Positions 16,703 to 26,032 of a stretch of DNA of 64,000 bases are shown one piece after another. Under the pieces are notes generated by a model. The model did no database searches, was not told the origin of the DNA, and saw only the letters and a program-made list of their open reading frames with translations. Position 1 is the stretch's first letter; every line of letters begins with the position of its first letter. Location of the stretch: assembly GCA_963732695.1 (NCBI GenBank), contig CAVTAP010000025.1, positions 124,001 through 188,000 of the forward strand, in the 5' to 3' direction. Source of the stretch: CADEDH01 sp963732695 (GTDB lineage: Bacteria > Actinomycetota > Acidimicrobiia > Acidimicrobiales > SZUA-35). The translations under genes and the position numbers were made by a program.

Positions 16703-17604
16703 CGGGGGCGACGGCGCCGGCGGCGCCCACCGGATGGCGGTTGTGGTTGGCCGGGGCCCGGCCCCGCACGTGGCCGGCGGCGGTGGTGCCGGTGGTGGTG
16801 GGCACGGCGGCCGCGTCGGGCGTGGTGCCGATCATCTGGTGGCGGGCGGCGGCCGCTCTGCTCGTGTCGGTGGCCATCCAGGTGGCCACGAACCTGGTCA
16901 ACGACTACGCCGACGGCACCCGGGGCACCGACCATGCCCGCGTCGGCCCGCTCCGTCTCGTCGGCTCCGGCCTGGTGCCGGCGCCCACCGTGAAACGGGC
17001 GGCGATGCTGACGTTCGCCGTGGCCGCCGCGGCCGGGGCCGCCCTGGCCTGGGCCGTCGGTCCCGAGCTGCTGGTGGTGGGTGCGGCCTCGATGGTGGCC
17101 GGGTGGGCCTACACCGGCGGGCCCCGGCCCTATGGCTACCTGGGCCTGGGCGAACTGTTCGTGTTCGTGTTCTTCGGCCTCGTGGCCACCGTGGGCACGA
17201 CCTACGTGCAGACCGAGCGGATCACGGGCCTGTCGTTGACGGCCTCGGTGCCGGTGGGCCTGCTGTCGGTGGCCCTGCTCGTGGTCAACAACCTGCGTGA
17301 CATCCCCACCGACACGCGGTCGGGCAAGCAGACGCTGGCCGTGCGGATGGGTGACGTTGCCACCCGGCGGTTCTACGTCGCCATCGTGGTGGTGGTGGCC
17401 CTCGGTGTGGTGGCCTGCGGGGTCAGCCGGTGGCCGGCGTTGCTCGGCCTGGTGGGTCTGGCCGCTGCCGTGGCCCCGGTGCGCACGGTGACCGGCGGGG
17501 CCACCGGGCCCCAGCTGATCCCGGTGCTGGGGGCCACCGGCAAGTTCCAGATGATCACCGGGGTGCTGCTGGCCCTGGGGCTGGCCGTGGGCGGCCAGCT
17601 CTGA
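16699..17604 (+). CDS. menA: 1,4-dihydroxy-2-naphthoate polyprenyltransferase
   Basis: This 301-residue UbiA-family membrane enzyme would attach the polyprenyl tail to dihydroxynaphthoate in menaquinone synthesis. The two Asp-rich motifs are NDYADGTRGTD (near residue 75) and LRDIPTDTRSGKQTLAVRMG (near 200), with about eight hydrophobic segments between and around them. ARPRTWPAAVVPVVVG at the start is typical of MenA. Its ATG overlaps the murF stop (ATGA), so both are made from one message although they act in different envelope pathways. No other men genes are nearby. Confidence 0.93.
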   Translation: MTGATAPAAPTGWRLWLAGARPRTWPAAVVPVVVGTAAASGVVPIIWWRAAAALLVSVAIQVATNLVNDYADGTRGTDHARVGPLRLVGSGLVPAPTVKRAAMLTFAVAAAAGAALAWAVGPELLVVGAASMVAGWAYTGGPRPYGYLGLGELFVFVFFGLVATVGTTYVQTERITGLSLTASVPVGLLSVALLVVNNLRDIPTDTRSGKQTLAVRMGDVATRRFYVAIVVVVALGVVACGVSRWPALLGLVGLAAAVAPVRTVTGGATGPQLIPVLGATGKFQMITGVLLALGLAVGGQL

Positions 17605-17631
17605 CGAATCAGATTCAGGCCGCTCCGGCGA

Positions 17632-18444
17632 TCAGGCGCCGCCGCCGAGGGTGACGGTGGCCGCCATCTGGTCCCACAGGGCCAGGTCCACGTACTGGGG
17701 GGTGGCGGTGAAGGTGGATGTGATCACCGAGCGCCCGTTGAGCTGGTGGTACTGGCGGCCGGTGGCCTGCACACCGGTGGCGGTGGTGAGCGTGTAGTCG
17801 ACCACCAGGGTCTCCAGCCCCCCCACCAGCGCCCGGTTCTGCGCCTTCACGTCGCCGCCCACCGTCTGGAGCTGGGACGGCACGATCGTCTCGATGGTGT
17901 CGAGGTCGGTGATGAGGCCGCTGTCGTCGACGATGACGTTGGCCGTGGTGGTGAAGCCGCTGGCGGAGGTGGCGGCGTCCATCACCATGATGTTGATCTG
18001 GTCCAGGAGGTCGGGGGCGATCGAGTCGATGTAGGCGCTGGTCGACTGGTCCTGGATCGACTGCTCGAACGCCGCCCGCTGGGCCGGGTCCGTCACCAGG
18101 GGCTTCAGGTCGATCCAGCCGGCGGGCACGCCGATCGAGGCGCCGTCGCCGTTCACCGCCTTCCAGCCGGCCGGCAGGTTGCTGATGGAGCCGGTGGCCG
18201 TGCCGCCGGCGGCGACGGTGGACGACGATCCGGGGGCGGCAGCGGTGGAGACTGTCGCGCCGCCGGCTGTCGAGGCGGTGGAGGGGGCGGCCGTGGTGGT
18301 GGTGCTGTCGCCGGCGTTGGTGTCGCCGCCGGTGATCGTGGAGGCGCAGCCGGCCGAGGCGAGCAGGGCGGTGGCGAGAAGAGCGGAACGGCCGGCGAGG
18401 TGAAGCCGCGCCCGCCTGGCTCCTGTGGTCGTGTCGATGTGCAT
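17632..18444 (-). CDS. LpqN/LpqT-like lipoprotein
   Basis: This is a 270-residue exported protein. The signal sequence ends LLATALLASAGC, a slightly degenerate lipobox with Ser at -3, so lipidation is likely but not certain. A Thr/Ser/Ala/Gly linker of about 50 residues follows. The domain then begins LPAGWKAVNGDGASIGVPAGW and runs to a C-terminus ending MAATVTLGGGA, in the style of LpqN/LpqT-type actinobacterial lipoproteins. ATG 18444 is chosen over the in-frame ATG 18462 because GGGAGG lies 8 bases before it. The gene converges on menA with a 27-base gap. No enzyme motif is visible. Confidence 0.8.
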   Translation of the reverse strand: MHIDTTTGARRARLHLAGRSALLATALLASAGCASTITGGDTNAGDSTTTTAAPSTASTAGGATVSTAAAPGSSSTVAAGGTATGSISNLPAGWKAVNGDGASIGVPAGWIDLKPLVTDPAQRAAFEQSIQDQSTSAYIDSIAPDLLDQINIMVMDAATSASGFTTTANVIVDDSGLITDLDTIETIVPSQLQTVGGDVKAQNRALVGGLETLVVDYTLTTATGVQATGRQYHQLNGRSVITSTFTATPQYVDLALWDQMAATVTLGGGA

Positions 18445-18554
18445 GGCTGAACCCTCCCGCATGGCCTCGGATCGCCTCGAAGCGGAGGCTAACGGAGTTG
18501 ATCGGCCGATCCTGGTCGCCCCTTGATCAACAAGTCGTCCGGCGCAGCGCCGGT

Positions 18555-19583
18555 TCAGGAGGCCACGATCTCGGCCATGGCTTCCAGCAGCGACGGTGGA
18601 CCCGACACCACCAGGGTGTTCACCACCGACTCCCGCCAGACGTCGAGATCGGAGCGGATCTTGGCCGGCGGGCCGACGAGCGCCACGTCTTCCACCATGG
18701 CGGTGGGCACGGCGGCGATGGCGGCCCGCTTGTCGCCGGCCAGGTAGAGGTCCTGGATGCGGGCGCACTCGGCCTCGTAGCCCATGCGGGCGAACACGTT
18801 GAGGTGGAAGTTGGCCTCCCGGGCCCCCATGCCGCCGGCGTAGAGGGCGAGCATGGGGCGGATGGCGTCGGCCGCCGCTTCCACGTCGTCGTTGATCACC
18901 ACCGGCACCACGGCGGCCACGTCGAAGCTGGCCAGGGTCTGGCGGGCGCCGGGGCGGGCGAAGCCCTCGTTGAGTGCGTCGAGGTAGAACTGGTTGTCCT
19001 TGGGGGCGAAGAACAGGGGGAGCCAGCCGTCGGCGATCTCGGCGGTGAGGGCCACGTTCTTCGGGCCCTCGGAGCCGAGGTAGATGGGGATGTCGGCCCG
19101 GAGCGGGTGCACGGTGGAGCGCAGCGGCTTGCCCAGGCCGGCGCCGCCCTGGAGGGGCAGCTGGTAGAAGTCGCCGTCGTAGGTGACGGGCTCGGCCCGG
19201 GCCACGATCTTGCGCACGATCTCCACGTACTCCCGGGTGCGGGCCAGGGGGCGGGGATAGGGCTGTCCGTACCAGCCCTCCACCACCTGGGGGCCGGAGG
19301 CGCCGAGGCCGAGGCGGAAGCGGCCGCCCGAGAGATGGTCGATGGTGATGGCGGCCATGGCCATGGCCGAAGGGGTACGGGCCGAGATCTGGCAGATCGA
19401 GGTGCCGAGCCCGATGGTGGAGGTGGCGGCGCCCCACCAGGCCAGCGGAGTGAGGGCGTCGGAGCCGTACGCCTCGGCCGTCCACACGCAGTCGTAACCG
19501 AGGCGTTCGGCGGCGGCGATCTGCTCCACCGTGCCGGCGGGCGGGCCCGACGACCAGTACCCGGCTCCGAGGGCGAGGCGCAT
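18555..19583 (-). CDS. F420-dependent LLM-class oxidoreductase
   Basis: This 342-residue luciferase-like TIM-barrel protein is of the kind that usually binds coenzyme F420 in actinobacteria. Landmarks are AERLGYDCVWTAEAYGSDAL, IGLGTSICQISARTPSAMAM, IDHLSGGRFRLGLGASGPQV and EGWYGQPYPRPLARTREYVE, which fit the F420-dependent subfamily that includes methylene-H4MPT-reductase-like proteins. AGGAGGAACC before ATG 19583 is a textbook ribosome site. The substrate is unknown. It stands alone between the lipoprotein gene and a divergent dnaJ-like gene. Confidence 0.9.
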   Translation of the reverse strand: MRLALGAGYWSSGPPAGTVEQIAAAERLGYDCVWTAEAYGSDALTPLAWWGAATSTIGLGTSICQISARTPSAMAMAAITIDHLSGGRFRLGLGASGPQVVEGWYGQPYPRPLARTREYVEIVRKIVARAEPVTYDGDFYQLPLQGGAGLGKPLRSTVHPLRADIPIYLGSEGPKNVALTAEIADGWLPLFFAPKDNQFYLDALNEGFARPGARQTLASFDVAAVVPVVINDDVEAAADAIRPMLALYAGGMGAREANFHLNVFARMGYEAECARIQDLYLAGDKRAAIAAVPTAMVEDVALVGPPAKIRSDLDVWRESVVNTLVVSGPPSLLEAMAEIVAS

Positions 19584-19690
19584 GGTTCCTCCTGGGGACG
19601 ATGGCGTGACCCGGGTCTAGCAGTCCTACGATGGTTCGACCAGCTCCTGGCGTTCCGTTCGGGCCCAGGGGCTCCCGATCGTTCCCGGTC

Positions 19691-20398
19691 ATGAACGGAC
19701 CCAACCACTACCAGGTGCTCGACGTGGCGCCCACGGCCGACCAGGCGGCCATCCGGCGCGCCTACCACCGGGAGGCCCGGCGGTGGCACCCCGATCACCG
19801 GGGGGAGCTGACGCCGGAGGATGCCCTGCGGGCCGAGGGCGAGATCCGCCGGGTCAACCAGGCCTGGGAGGTGCTGGGCCGGCCCGAGCGGCGGCGGGAG
19901 TACGACCGCCAGCTCCGGGAGGGTGGGGTGCAGGAGGCGGCGGCCCGCCCGGCCGGGGTCCGCAGCGACGACGGGGTGATCCGCATCGATCCCCGCCTGC
20001 TCGACCCGGAGTTCCTGGCCGCCCGCCGGCACGCCCAGTTCGACGAGATCTCCCACAGCCACTCGATCGTGCTGCGGGCGGCGCCGCTCGTGCTGGTGTT
20101 CGGCCTGCTGGCGGCGATCTTCGTCTTCAGCGCCTACGCCCGCGACGACGCCTCGCTGGCTGCCGCGCCAGGCGACACGGTGGCCGCCCCCCAGCTGGGG
20201 GCGGGGGTGGAGGCCAACGACTGCGTGAGTGTGATGACGGGTCCGGCGCTGCTGCCCCGGCCCTGTGACCCGAGCGCCGAGTGGCGGGTGATCGGGTCCC
20301 GTATCGACGGCGCCGAGGGCTCGGTGTGTCCGCTCGGCACCACCCGCGACGTGTTGTTGCCCAACGGTTTCCACGCTTGCCTGGCCCCGGCCCGCTAG
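19691..20398 (+). CDS. DnaJ-domain membrane protein
   Basis: This 235-residue protein starts with a J domain: NHYQVLDVAPTADQAAIRRA, the HPD loop in RRWHPDHRGEL, and VNQAWEVLGRPERRREYDRQ. J domains stimulate Hsp70 ATPase. After about 75 residues a single membrane segment follows (APLVLVFGLLAAIFVFSAYA), then a domain with four cysteines (NDCVSV, PRPCDPS, SVCPLG, FHACLAP) that probably sits outside and may form two disulfides. A cytoplasmic J domain tethered to an extracytoplasmic Cys domain is a known actinobacterial layout of unknown role. ATG 19691 starts the J domain; an ATG at 19631 would add 20 residues of untypical sequence. Confidence 0.82.
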   Translation: MNGPNHYQVLDVAPTADQAAIRRAYHREARRWHPDHRGELTPEDALRAEGEIRRVNQAWEVLGRPERRREYDRQLREGGVQEAAARPAGVRSDDGVIRIDPRLLDPEFLAARRHAQFDEISHSHSIVLRAAPLVLVFGLLAAIFVFSAYARDDASLAAAPGDTVAAPQLGAGVEANDCVSVMTGPALLPRPCDPSAEWRVIGSRIDGAEGSVCPLGTTRDVLLPNGFHACLAPAR

Positions 20399-20471
20399 GC
20401 CCCGCGGCGGCCATCGGGGCGTCGACGCTGCGGTTTCGACCCGGGCGGGGGCCGATCGTAGGCTTGAGGCC

Positions 20472-21347
20472 ATGACGAACACGGTGAGCTTGGAGATCGA
20501 GCCGCTCGACGATGTGACCTTCGGGGCCGTGGTGCGGGGGGTGGAGCTGCGATCGCTCGACGACGCGACGTGGCAGGCGCTGCGCGCGGCGTGGTTGGAA
20601 CACGCGCTGCTGATCTTCCCCGGCCAGTTCCTCACCCGGGACGAGCAGGACGCCTTCGCCCGCCGCTTCGGCAATCTGGAGTTCAAGGCCACGCCGATCT
20701 CGAATATGACGTCGGCCGGCGAAGTGTTCAGCGACCCTGGCGACGACCGGGTGAAGTCGCTGCGGGGCAACGAGGGCTGGCATCACGACAGCACCTACAT
20801 GCCCATCCAGGCCAAGGGGGCGGTGTTCTCGGCCGAGATCATCCCCAGCCACGGGGCGGCCACCGGTTTCGCCGACATGCGGGCCGCCTACGAGGAGCTC
20901 GACGAGGCGACGAAGGAGCGGCTGGCGGGGTTGAGCGCCTACCACTCGCTGTACTACAGCCAGGGTCGGGCGGGCTACATGCCCAAAGCGAACGAGGACG
21001 GCGGGTACAACCAGTACGGGTACCACGGCGGGGAGCCGTCGCTGCGGCCGCTGGTGAAGATCCACCCCGACACCGGGCGGCCCAACCTGCTGATCGGGCG
21101 GCACGCCTACGGGATCGAGGGCATGGACCCCGACGAGTCGGAGAAGCTGCTCGACGAGCTGAACGAGTGGGCCTGCCAGCCGCCCCGGATCTACCACCAC
21201 GAGTGGACGGTTGGCGACGCCATCGTGTGGGACAACCGCCGGCTGATGCACCGGGCGACCCCCTTCGACCTGGCCGAGCCCCGGAGGATGTGGCACACCC
21301 GCATCGCCGGTGAGCGGGCCACCGAGCTGGGTATCAACGTGGACTGA
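20472..21347 (+). CDS. TauD/TfdA-family Fe(II)/2-oxoglutarate dioxygenase
   Basis: This 291-residue enzyme is of the taurine/2,4-D dioxygenase family. The iron triad is H104 and D106 in GWHHDSTYMP and H260 in DNRRLMHRATPF; the 2-oxoglutarate arginine lies in RRMWHTRIAG. Such enzymes oxidise sulfonates, aryloxyacetates or carnitine-like substrates, and no neighbour narrows this down. TAGGCT at 20459-20464 is 7 bases before the ATG, so the transcript is probably leaderless. It is the last chromosomal-type gene before the tRNA and the accessory strip. Confidence 0.93.
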   Translation: MTNTVSLEIEPLDDVTFGAVVRGVELRSLDDATWQALRAAWLEHALLIFPGQFLTRDEQDAFARRFGNLEFKATPISNMTSAGEVFSDPGDDRVKSLRGNEGWHHDSTYMPIQAKGAVFSAEIIPSHGAATGFADMRAAYEELDEATKERLAGLSAYHSLYYSQGRAGYMPKANEDGGYNQYGYHGGEPSLRPLVKIHPDTGRPNLLIGRHAYGIEGMDPDESEKLLDELNEWACQPPRIYHHEWTVGDAIVWDNRRLMHRATPFDLAEPRRMWHTRIAGERATELGINVD

Positions 21348-21449
21348 GTGCGCCGCGGCGGCGCCTCGGGTTCGCCCTCGGCGAACACCGGCGTCGGCGC
21401 AAAACGGGGTGGCGTCAGCGGCGGCGACCGCTACGCTTGCTCCCCGCAA

Positions 21450-21523
21450 GGACCGTTAGCTCAGTTGGCTAGAGCGTTCGCTTCACACGCGAGAGGTCAC
21501 AAGTTCGAGTCTTGTACGGTCCA
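21450..21523 (+). tRNA. tRNA-Val (CAC)
   Basis: The acceptor arm GGACCGT pairs with ACGGTCC. The D-arm GCTC..GAGC is present, as is the anticodon stem TTCGC/GCGAG with loop TTCACAC, giving anticodon CAC (valine, GUG codons). The T-arm ACAAG-TTCGAGT-CTTGT is canonical. CCA is not encoded. The IS1380-type element begins 73 bases downstream and accessory genes follow, but no second copy of the tRNA 3' end was found nearby. Confidence 0.96.
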
Positions 21524-21596
21524 CCGCAAAGCCCTGGTGAGAAGCCATCCTCACCCCGGGCCGGAGCTTTGTTGACTGTGGCGATAGCCCCAGCGT

Positions 21597-23110
21597 TAGC
21601 CACCATTTTCGCCCGGCCTGGTTGGGGTGGCGTGAAACGACCCTCTGAGCTGGGAGAATCGGTTCTGTCGAAGGAACTAGTTCTGGCCAGAGAGAGGGTC
21701 TTGTCGTGGGCGATGGTAGCTGGTTGGTGTGGTAACGGTCGGTGACGGATCGGGGGGTCGGTCTGACCTCCCGGGCGGGGCTGTGGTGGCTGGCCACCGT
21801 CGCTGATCAGCTCGGCCTGACCGGCGGGCTGCGGCACGCGATGCGGCGGCTGCCGTGGCGGGACCACCACCCGGGCACCACCCTGTCCCTGCTCGTCCTG
21901 GCCATCGCTGATGGGGCGACGGCGATGTCGGATCTGGCGATGCTGCGGGGCTTGAAGACCCTGTTCGCCTCGGTGGCATCGACGACGACGGTGTGGCGCA
22001 CGATCAACCGGGTCGGCCCGGCCGAGCTGCGGGACCTGGCCGCCGCCGATGCTCATGCTCGGGCAGCGGCGTGGGCGTCGGAGCCGGTCCGGTCCCGGAT
22101 CGTGATCGACATAGACGCCACCATCGTCACCTGCCGCTCCGACAAACAGGACGCCGCCGGCACCTGGAAGCGGTCCTTCGGGTTCCACCCGCTCTTGGCG
22201 ATCGACGCCGAACGTCGTGAGGTCCTGGCCCAACTGGTCCGCCCCGGCAATGCCGGGTCGAACACCGCGGCCGATCACGCCGAGGTCCTGGCGCTGGCGA
22301 TCGACGCGCTGCCCGAGCGGGACCGAGCCGGTCACCACTGGAACGACGACCCAGCCGCTGCGGTGACCGAGATCGTGATCCGGGCTGATGCTGCTGGTCA
22401 GACCCACTGGCTGGCCGAAGACGCCGCCGAGCGGAACTGCTGGTTCAGTCTCGGCTACGGCATCGATGACCGGGTCCGCGCCGGTGTCACCGCCACCACC
22501 AACGACGACTGGACCCCCGCCATCGAGGCCGACGGCAGCCACCGTGACGGGGCCGAGGTGATCGACCTCACCCCGAAAGTGTTGCTCAAGGGCTGGCCTG
22601 CTGGGACCCGGCTGATCGTGCGTCGGGAGCGCCCTCACCCGGGAGCTCAGCTCTCGTTGTTCGACGACATCAACGGACGCCGTCACACCGCCCACATCAC
22701 CAACCAACCCGGCGAAGCGGCCGTTCTCGAACTCGCCCACCGCCAGAGAGGCGCCGTCGAAGATGTCATCCGTGACTTGAAGGCCTGCGGCTACCGGTCC
22801 TGGCCCTCGGAATGCATCGTCAACAACCAAACCTGGTCCCTACTCGCCGCCATCGCCTTCAACCTGCTGTCAAGAGCCCAACGATTCACCCTCACCGGCC
22901 GCTACCAGACGGCCACCCCCATGACCATCCGTCAGCGACTGCTCCACATCGCCGGCCGAGTCACCCCCACCGGCCAGGCCCTCCACCTCGACACCAACTG
23001 GCCCTGGACCCCACCCTCATGGCAGCCATCGACCGGACTGACGACCTCGCCCGCCACGCTGCGTGAACCAGCTGGCCTGGGCGGTCAACCGGGACGAAAA
23101 ATCGTGGCTA
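21597..23110 (+). mobile_element. IS1380-family insertion sequence
   Basis: Imperfect terminal inverted repeats bracket the element. The left end is TAGCCACCATTTTCGCCCGG (21597-21616). The right end, 23089-23110, reads on the opposite strand TAGCCACGATTTTTCGTCCC followed by GG. The element is about 1.5 kb with one transposase gene. The four bases outside each end (GCGT and GGCC) do not match, so no target duplication is visible, suggesting an old insertion or one rearranged later. The first 145 bases hold no gene apart from the likely transposase promoter. Confidence 0.85.
21742..23066 (+). CDS. IS1380-type DDE transposase, frameshifted near the end
   Basis: This transposase of about 441 residues belongs to the IS1380 group. 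It begins GLWWLATVADQLGLTGGLRH and carries the catalytic Asp regions SRIVIDIDATIV and EIVIRADAAGQTHWLAED. It then has the IS1380-typical NQPGEAAVLELAHRQRGAVE and IRDLKACGYRSWPSE with the Asn-rich NNQTWSLLAAIAFNLL. The uncorrected frame runs on to 23151. The normal family ending (LMAAIDRTDDLARHAA) lies one frame over and stops at 23066. The switch is at CCCC 23009-23012 in GGACCCCACC, so one C seems to be missing. As written the product has an altered tail, and activity cannot be judged. Confidence 0.85.
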
Positions 23111-23311
23111 GGCCGCCGTTCGTATGCTGTTCGCATCGCTGGCCAGGGTGAAAAAAATGCCGTGTCGGTCGCTGTGTGACGTTTCGATCTGGTTGACTAG
23201 GTCGCCGTGGACGAGCGAGCGCGGCGCTATGGACTTACGAGCTCTCGGCGCTATTCGGCCTCGGCCCGCCGCCGGAGCACAACGAGGGCAACCTCTGACG
23301 GGAGAGGTCGG

Positions 23312-24427
23312 GTGGGAACCTACGACTACACGGTTTACTCGTCGATCGACGAGGCCGAACGGGAGTGGCGGGCACTCGAGAGGTCCGGGCTGGCCTTGCC
23401 GTACCAGACGTTCGACTGGGTGTCGACCTGGGCCTCCACCCTTCGTCGTGCCACCCGTATCGATCCCTGTCCCGTCGTCGTGAAGGAACGGGACGGCACC
23501 CCCCTCCTTCTCCTCCCGCTCGGCACCTACCTCGGCACGTGGCGGGGCCGGCCCCGCCGGTACCTGACGTGGCTCGCCGGTGACCTGGCCGACCAGTGGG
23601 CTCCGGTGCTGGGTGCAGGCGCCGGGCGTCTGGACGAGACCGAGAGTCTCGCCATGTGGCGGGGTGTGCTTTCTGCGATCCCCAACGTCGACCTGATCGC
23701 ACTGCGCCACCAGCCCCCGGCGGTCTACGGTCGGCCTAACCCGTTGCGGTACCTCGGGCTGCCTCAAACGGATGCCGCGCACGCCACGAGTCTCATCCCG
23801 GACTGGGAGGTCTACCTGCGCTCGAAGGCCAGCCAGAGCCGTCGGGCCGACTCCCGGCGCCAACGTCGTCGCCTGGAAGAGCGCGGCGAGGTCTCCTTCC
23901 AAGTGGTGACCGGCGAGAGGTCGAGCTCGGTCATCGACACTATGATCAAACAGAAGCGCCGCCGCTTCATGGACACCGGCCGGGGCGACATGTTCGCCGA
24001 GGACGCCTACGCCGATTTCTACCACCGCTTCGCTGAGGAGCACCCCGAAGCCGCCCATCTGTCCGCCCTCATGGTGGGGGACGACATCGTGGCCACGGAT
24101 TGGGGAGTCATCCGCAACCGCACATTCCACGGGCTGATGACGGCCTTCGAGGGAGGTGACTGGCACCGGTTCTCCCCGGGACGCCTGCTGACGGAGTGGG
24201 TGATCGAGTGGTGTTGCGGGCACGACATCGACACCTTTGACTTCTCGACCGGGGGCGAGGCCTACAAACACGATTGGTGCGAGGAGACGTTGCCACTCTG
24301 TGGCGGCGTGATCCCCCACTCGATCCGCGGCCACCTGAGTGTAGGTATGGGTCAGGTGAAGCGGAAGGTGCTCTTGTCCAGGCCCACTCGGGGGGCAGCG
24401 GACGGTCCACCACAACAGCCCCGGTAA
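23312..24427 (+). CDS. GNAT-fold acyltransferase, CelD/BioF2-like
   Basis: This 371-residue protein resembles the CelD / FemAB-like GNAT group (PF13480 type) found in polysaccharide and capsule gene sets. Typical segments are LPYQTFDWVSTWASTL, an Arg-rich stretch (SQSRRADSRRQRRRLEERGE), and the C-terminal GNAT core ALMVGDDIVATDWGVIRNRT with YGPGRLL-like FSPGRLLTEWVIEW and FDFSTGGEAYKHDW. GTG 23312 is preferred because GGGAGAGG lies just before it; an upstream GTG at 23207 would add 35 Arg/Ser-rich residues. GC content looks lower than in neighbouring core genes, consistent with acquisition. No polysaccharide genes are adjacent. Confidence 0.78.
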   Translation: MGTYDYTVYSSIDEAEREWRALERSGLALPYQTFDWVSTWASTLRRATRIDPCPVVVKERDGTPLLLLPLGTYLGTWRGRPRRYLTWLAGDLADQWAPVLGAGAGRLDETESLAMWRGVLSAIPNVDLIALRHQPPAVYGRPNPLRYLGLPQTDAAHATSLIPDWEVYLRSKASQSRRADSRRQRRRLEERGEVSFQVVTGERSSSVIDTMIKQKRRRFMDTGRGDMFAEDAYADFYHRFAEEHPEAAHLSALMVGDDIVATDWGVIRNRTFHGLMTAFEGGDWHRFSPGRLLTEWVIEWCCGHDIDTFDFSTGGEAYKHDWCEETLPLCGGVIPHSIRGHLSVGMGQVKRKVLLSRPTRGAADGPPQQPR

Positions 24428-24618
24428 GGGAGGTTGGCGAGGAACTGTCTCCTGCTCAAGCCGTGAGCTGGCCGCCGAGACGGGCGAGACCCCCTCATCG
24501 GGCAACATTTTCGAGCGCCGCTGTCCGCCGGTCGTCGGCCCAGGGCAGGGAGACGTGTCGGTAGTATCGGCAGATCCCGACTGCATGGCGATTCTCGCCG
24601 GTGAGGACTATTCAGGTC

Positions 24619-25590
24619 ATGATCGTCGACCTTGCCGTCTACCGTGACGGACAACGCGAACCTGGCGAACTCGAGCTCGAGGCGGCGCTCGAGGCCGGGC
24701 GCGGGCCGGGATCGTTCGTTTGGGTCGGCCTGCACGAGCCCACCCTGGAGGAGTTCGATGCGGTCCGCGCCGAGTTCGAGCTCCACGAGCTCGCGGTGGA
24801 GGACGCCGTTCACGCTCATCAGCGACCCAAGATCGAGACCTACGGGCCGTCGCTGTTCGTGGTGTTGAAGACCGCCCGCTACCTCGATCCCACCGAGTGT
24901 TTCGAGTTCGCGGAGATCCAGTTGTTCATCGGCGACGGCTACGTGGTCACGGTCCGCCACGGCGAAGCCAGCGCTCTCGCCGAGGTTCGCCGCAAGCTGG
25001 AACGTCGTCCCGACCTGTTGCGGGAAGGGCCCAGCGTCGTTCTCCATGCCGTCATAGACCACGTCATCGACGGGTACCAGCCCGCCATCGACGGCATCGA
25101 CAACGACCTACGCGAGGTGACGGCCGACGTCTTCAGCGATAGCCGCCACAACGCGGCTGAGCGGATCTTCACCCTCAAGCGCGAGGTGCTCGAGTTCCAG
25201 CGCAACACCGAGCCTCTCGCTCAGGCCCTCGACATCCTCCGCAACGAAGATCTCGAGCTCGTGAGCAAAGAGATGCAGAACTACTTCCGTGACGCCGAGG
25301 ACCACCTCCTGCGCGTCCTGGCCCGACTGAACGCCCACAGCGCGCTCCTCAGCGACGCCCTCGGCGCCAACCTCGCCAACATCACGGTCCGACAGAACGA
25401 CGACATGCGGACCATCTCGGCCTGGGTGGCGATCGCCGCCATACCGACCATGATCGGCGGAATCTACGGCATGAACTTCGAGCACATGCCCGAGCTCGAG
25501 CAGCGTTGGGCCTACCCCGTCGTCCTGACGACGATGGTCGTGCTGTGCCTGATCGTGCACCGTCGGTTCAAGAGGGCCGGCTGGCTCTGA
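24619..25590 (+). CDS. corA: CorA-family magnesium/cobalt transporter
   Basis: This 323-residue channel-type transporter is probably a pentamer. A large N-terminal cytoplasmic domain is followed by a long helix and two C-terminal membrane segments. The GMN selectivity motif is visible as GIYGMNFEHMPE between TM1 (SAWVAIAAIPTMIGG) and TM2 (YPVVLTTMVVLCLIV), and the tail is basic (HRRFKRAGWL). ATG 24619 matches the usual family start MIVDLAVYRDG; a GTG at 24601 would add six residues. It lies in the accessory strip behind the IS element, alone. No Mg riboswitch was recognised upstream. Confidence 0.93.
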   Translation: MIVDLAVYRDGQREPGELELEAALEAGRGPGSFVWVGLHEPTLEEFDAVRAEFELHELAVEDAVHAHQRPKIETYGPSLFVVLKTARYLDPTECFEFAEIQLFIGDGYVVTVRHGEASALAEVRRKLERRPDLLREGPSVVLHAVIDHVIDGYQPAIDGIDNDLREVTADVFSDSRHNAAERIFTLKREVLEFQRNTEPLAQALDILRNEDLELVSKEMQNYFRDAEDHLLRVLARLNAHSALLSDALGANLANITVRQNDDMRTISAWVAIAAIPTMIGGIYGMNFEHMPELEQRWAYPVVLTTMVVLCLIVHRRFKRAGWL

Positions 25591-25794
25591 GAGGGCGTGG
25601 CGGCGGCACCAGCTGCGAGATCACGGCGTGGCGAGGGCGCATCGGCCTTGGCGGCAATCGTCGAGCAACTGGTCGACCTCGGCCCGGGAGGCCGCCTGCT
25701 GCCCGTTCCTGTCCTACCTCGTGGACCACGACGAGAGCTGCGTGCGATGGGAAACGAGCGGGACCTCCGAGGTACAGCCCGTCCTCGACGAGTA

Positions 25795-25887
25795 CTACGG
25801 TGGCCGCGCCCCTGCAGTTTCCCGTTCCACGAGGTGCCACGACCAACCGACGTCACCGCCGCCGTGGATCAGCACGAACGTCGCCAT
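25795..25887 (-). pseudogene. Alpha/beta hydrolase remnant, N-terminus only
   Basis: Read leftward from ATG 25887, the sequence gives MATFVLIHGGGDVGWSWHLV, the first strand and HGGG oxyanion loop of an alpha/beta hydrolase. It then runs into TAG at 25795-25797. Removing one A from the AAA run at about 25821-25823 restores a few more family-like residues (ELQGRGH). After that, no frame down to 25591 shows nucleophile-elbow sequence. It is therefore a decayed fragment, about 210 bases from the 3' end of corA. The rest of 25591-26032 shows nothing I can identify. Confidence 0.6.
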
Positions 25888-26032
25888 CGAAGCACCTCCC
25901 GGAAGGACTCTGAGGAACCGCCCCGCCGCCGTCTACCCACATTTCCCGCGGGAGATTCGGGGGCCATCGACCGCCCCGGATCGGCCCCGACTCGCCACAA
26001 CCTGACCTGGCATCCGCAAACGGCCGGCTGGT

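Noticed and set aside
23207..23311. N-terminal extension of the CelD/GNAT-like gene
   Set aside because: It would encode an Arg/Ser-rich stretch unlike the family, whereas GTG 23312 has a good ribosome site.
24428..24618. Magnesium riboswitch before corA
   Set aside because: No conserved M-box or ykoK-like elements were recognised in the 190 bases, only unstructured GC-rich sequence.
25591..26032. Several overlapping short frames between corA and ridA remnant
   Set aside because: Apart from the alpha/beta hydrolase start at 25887, none shows a recognisable motif or ribosome site on either strand.
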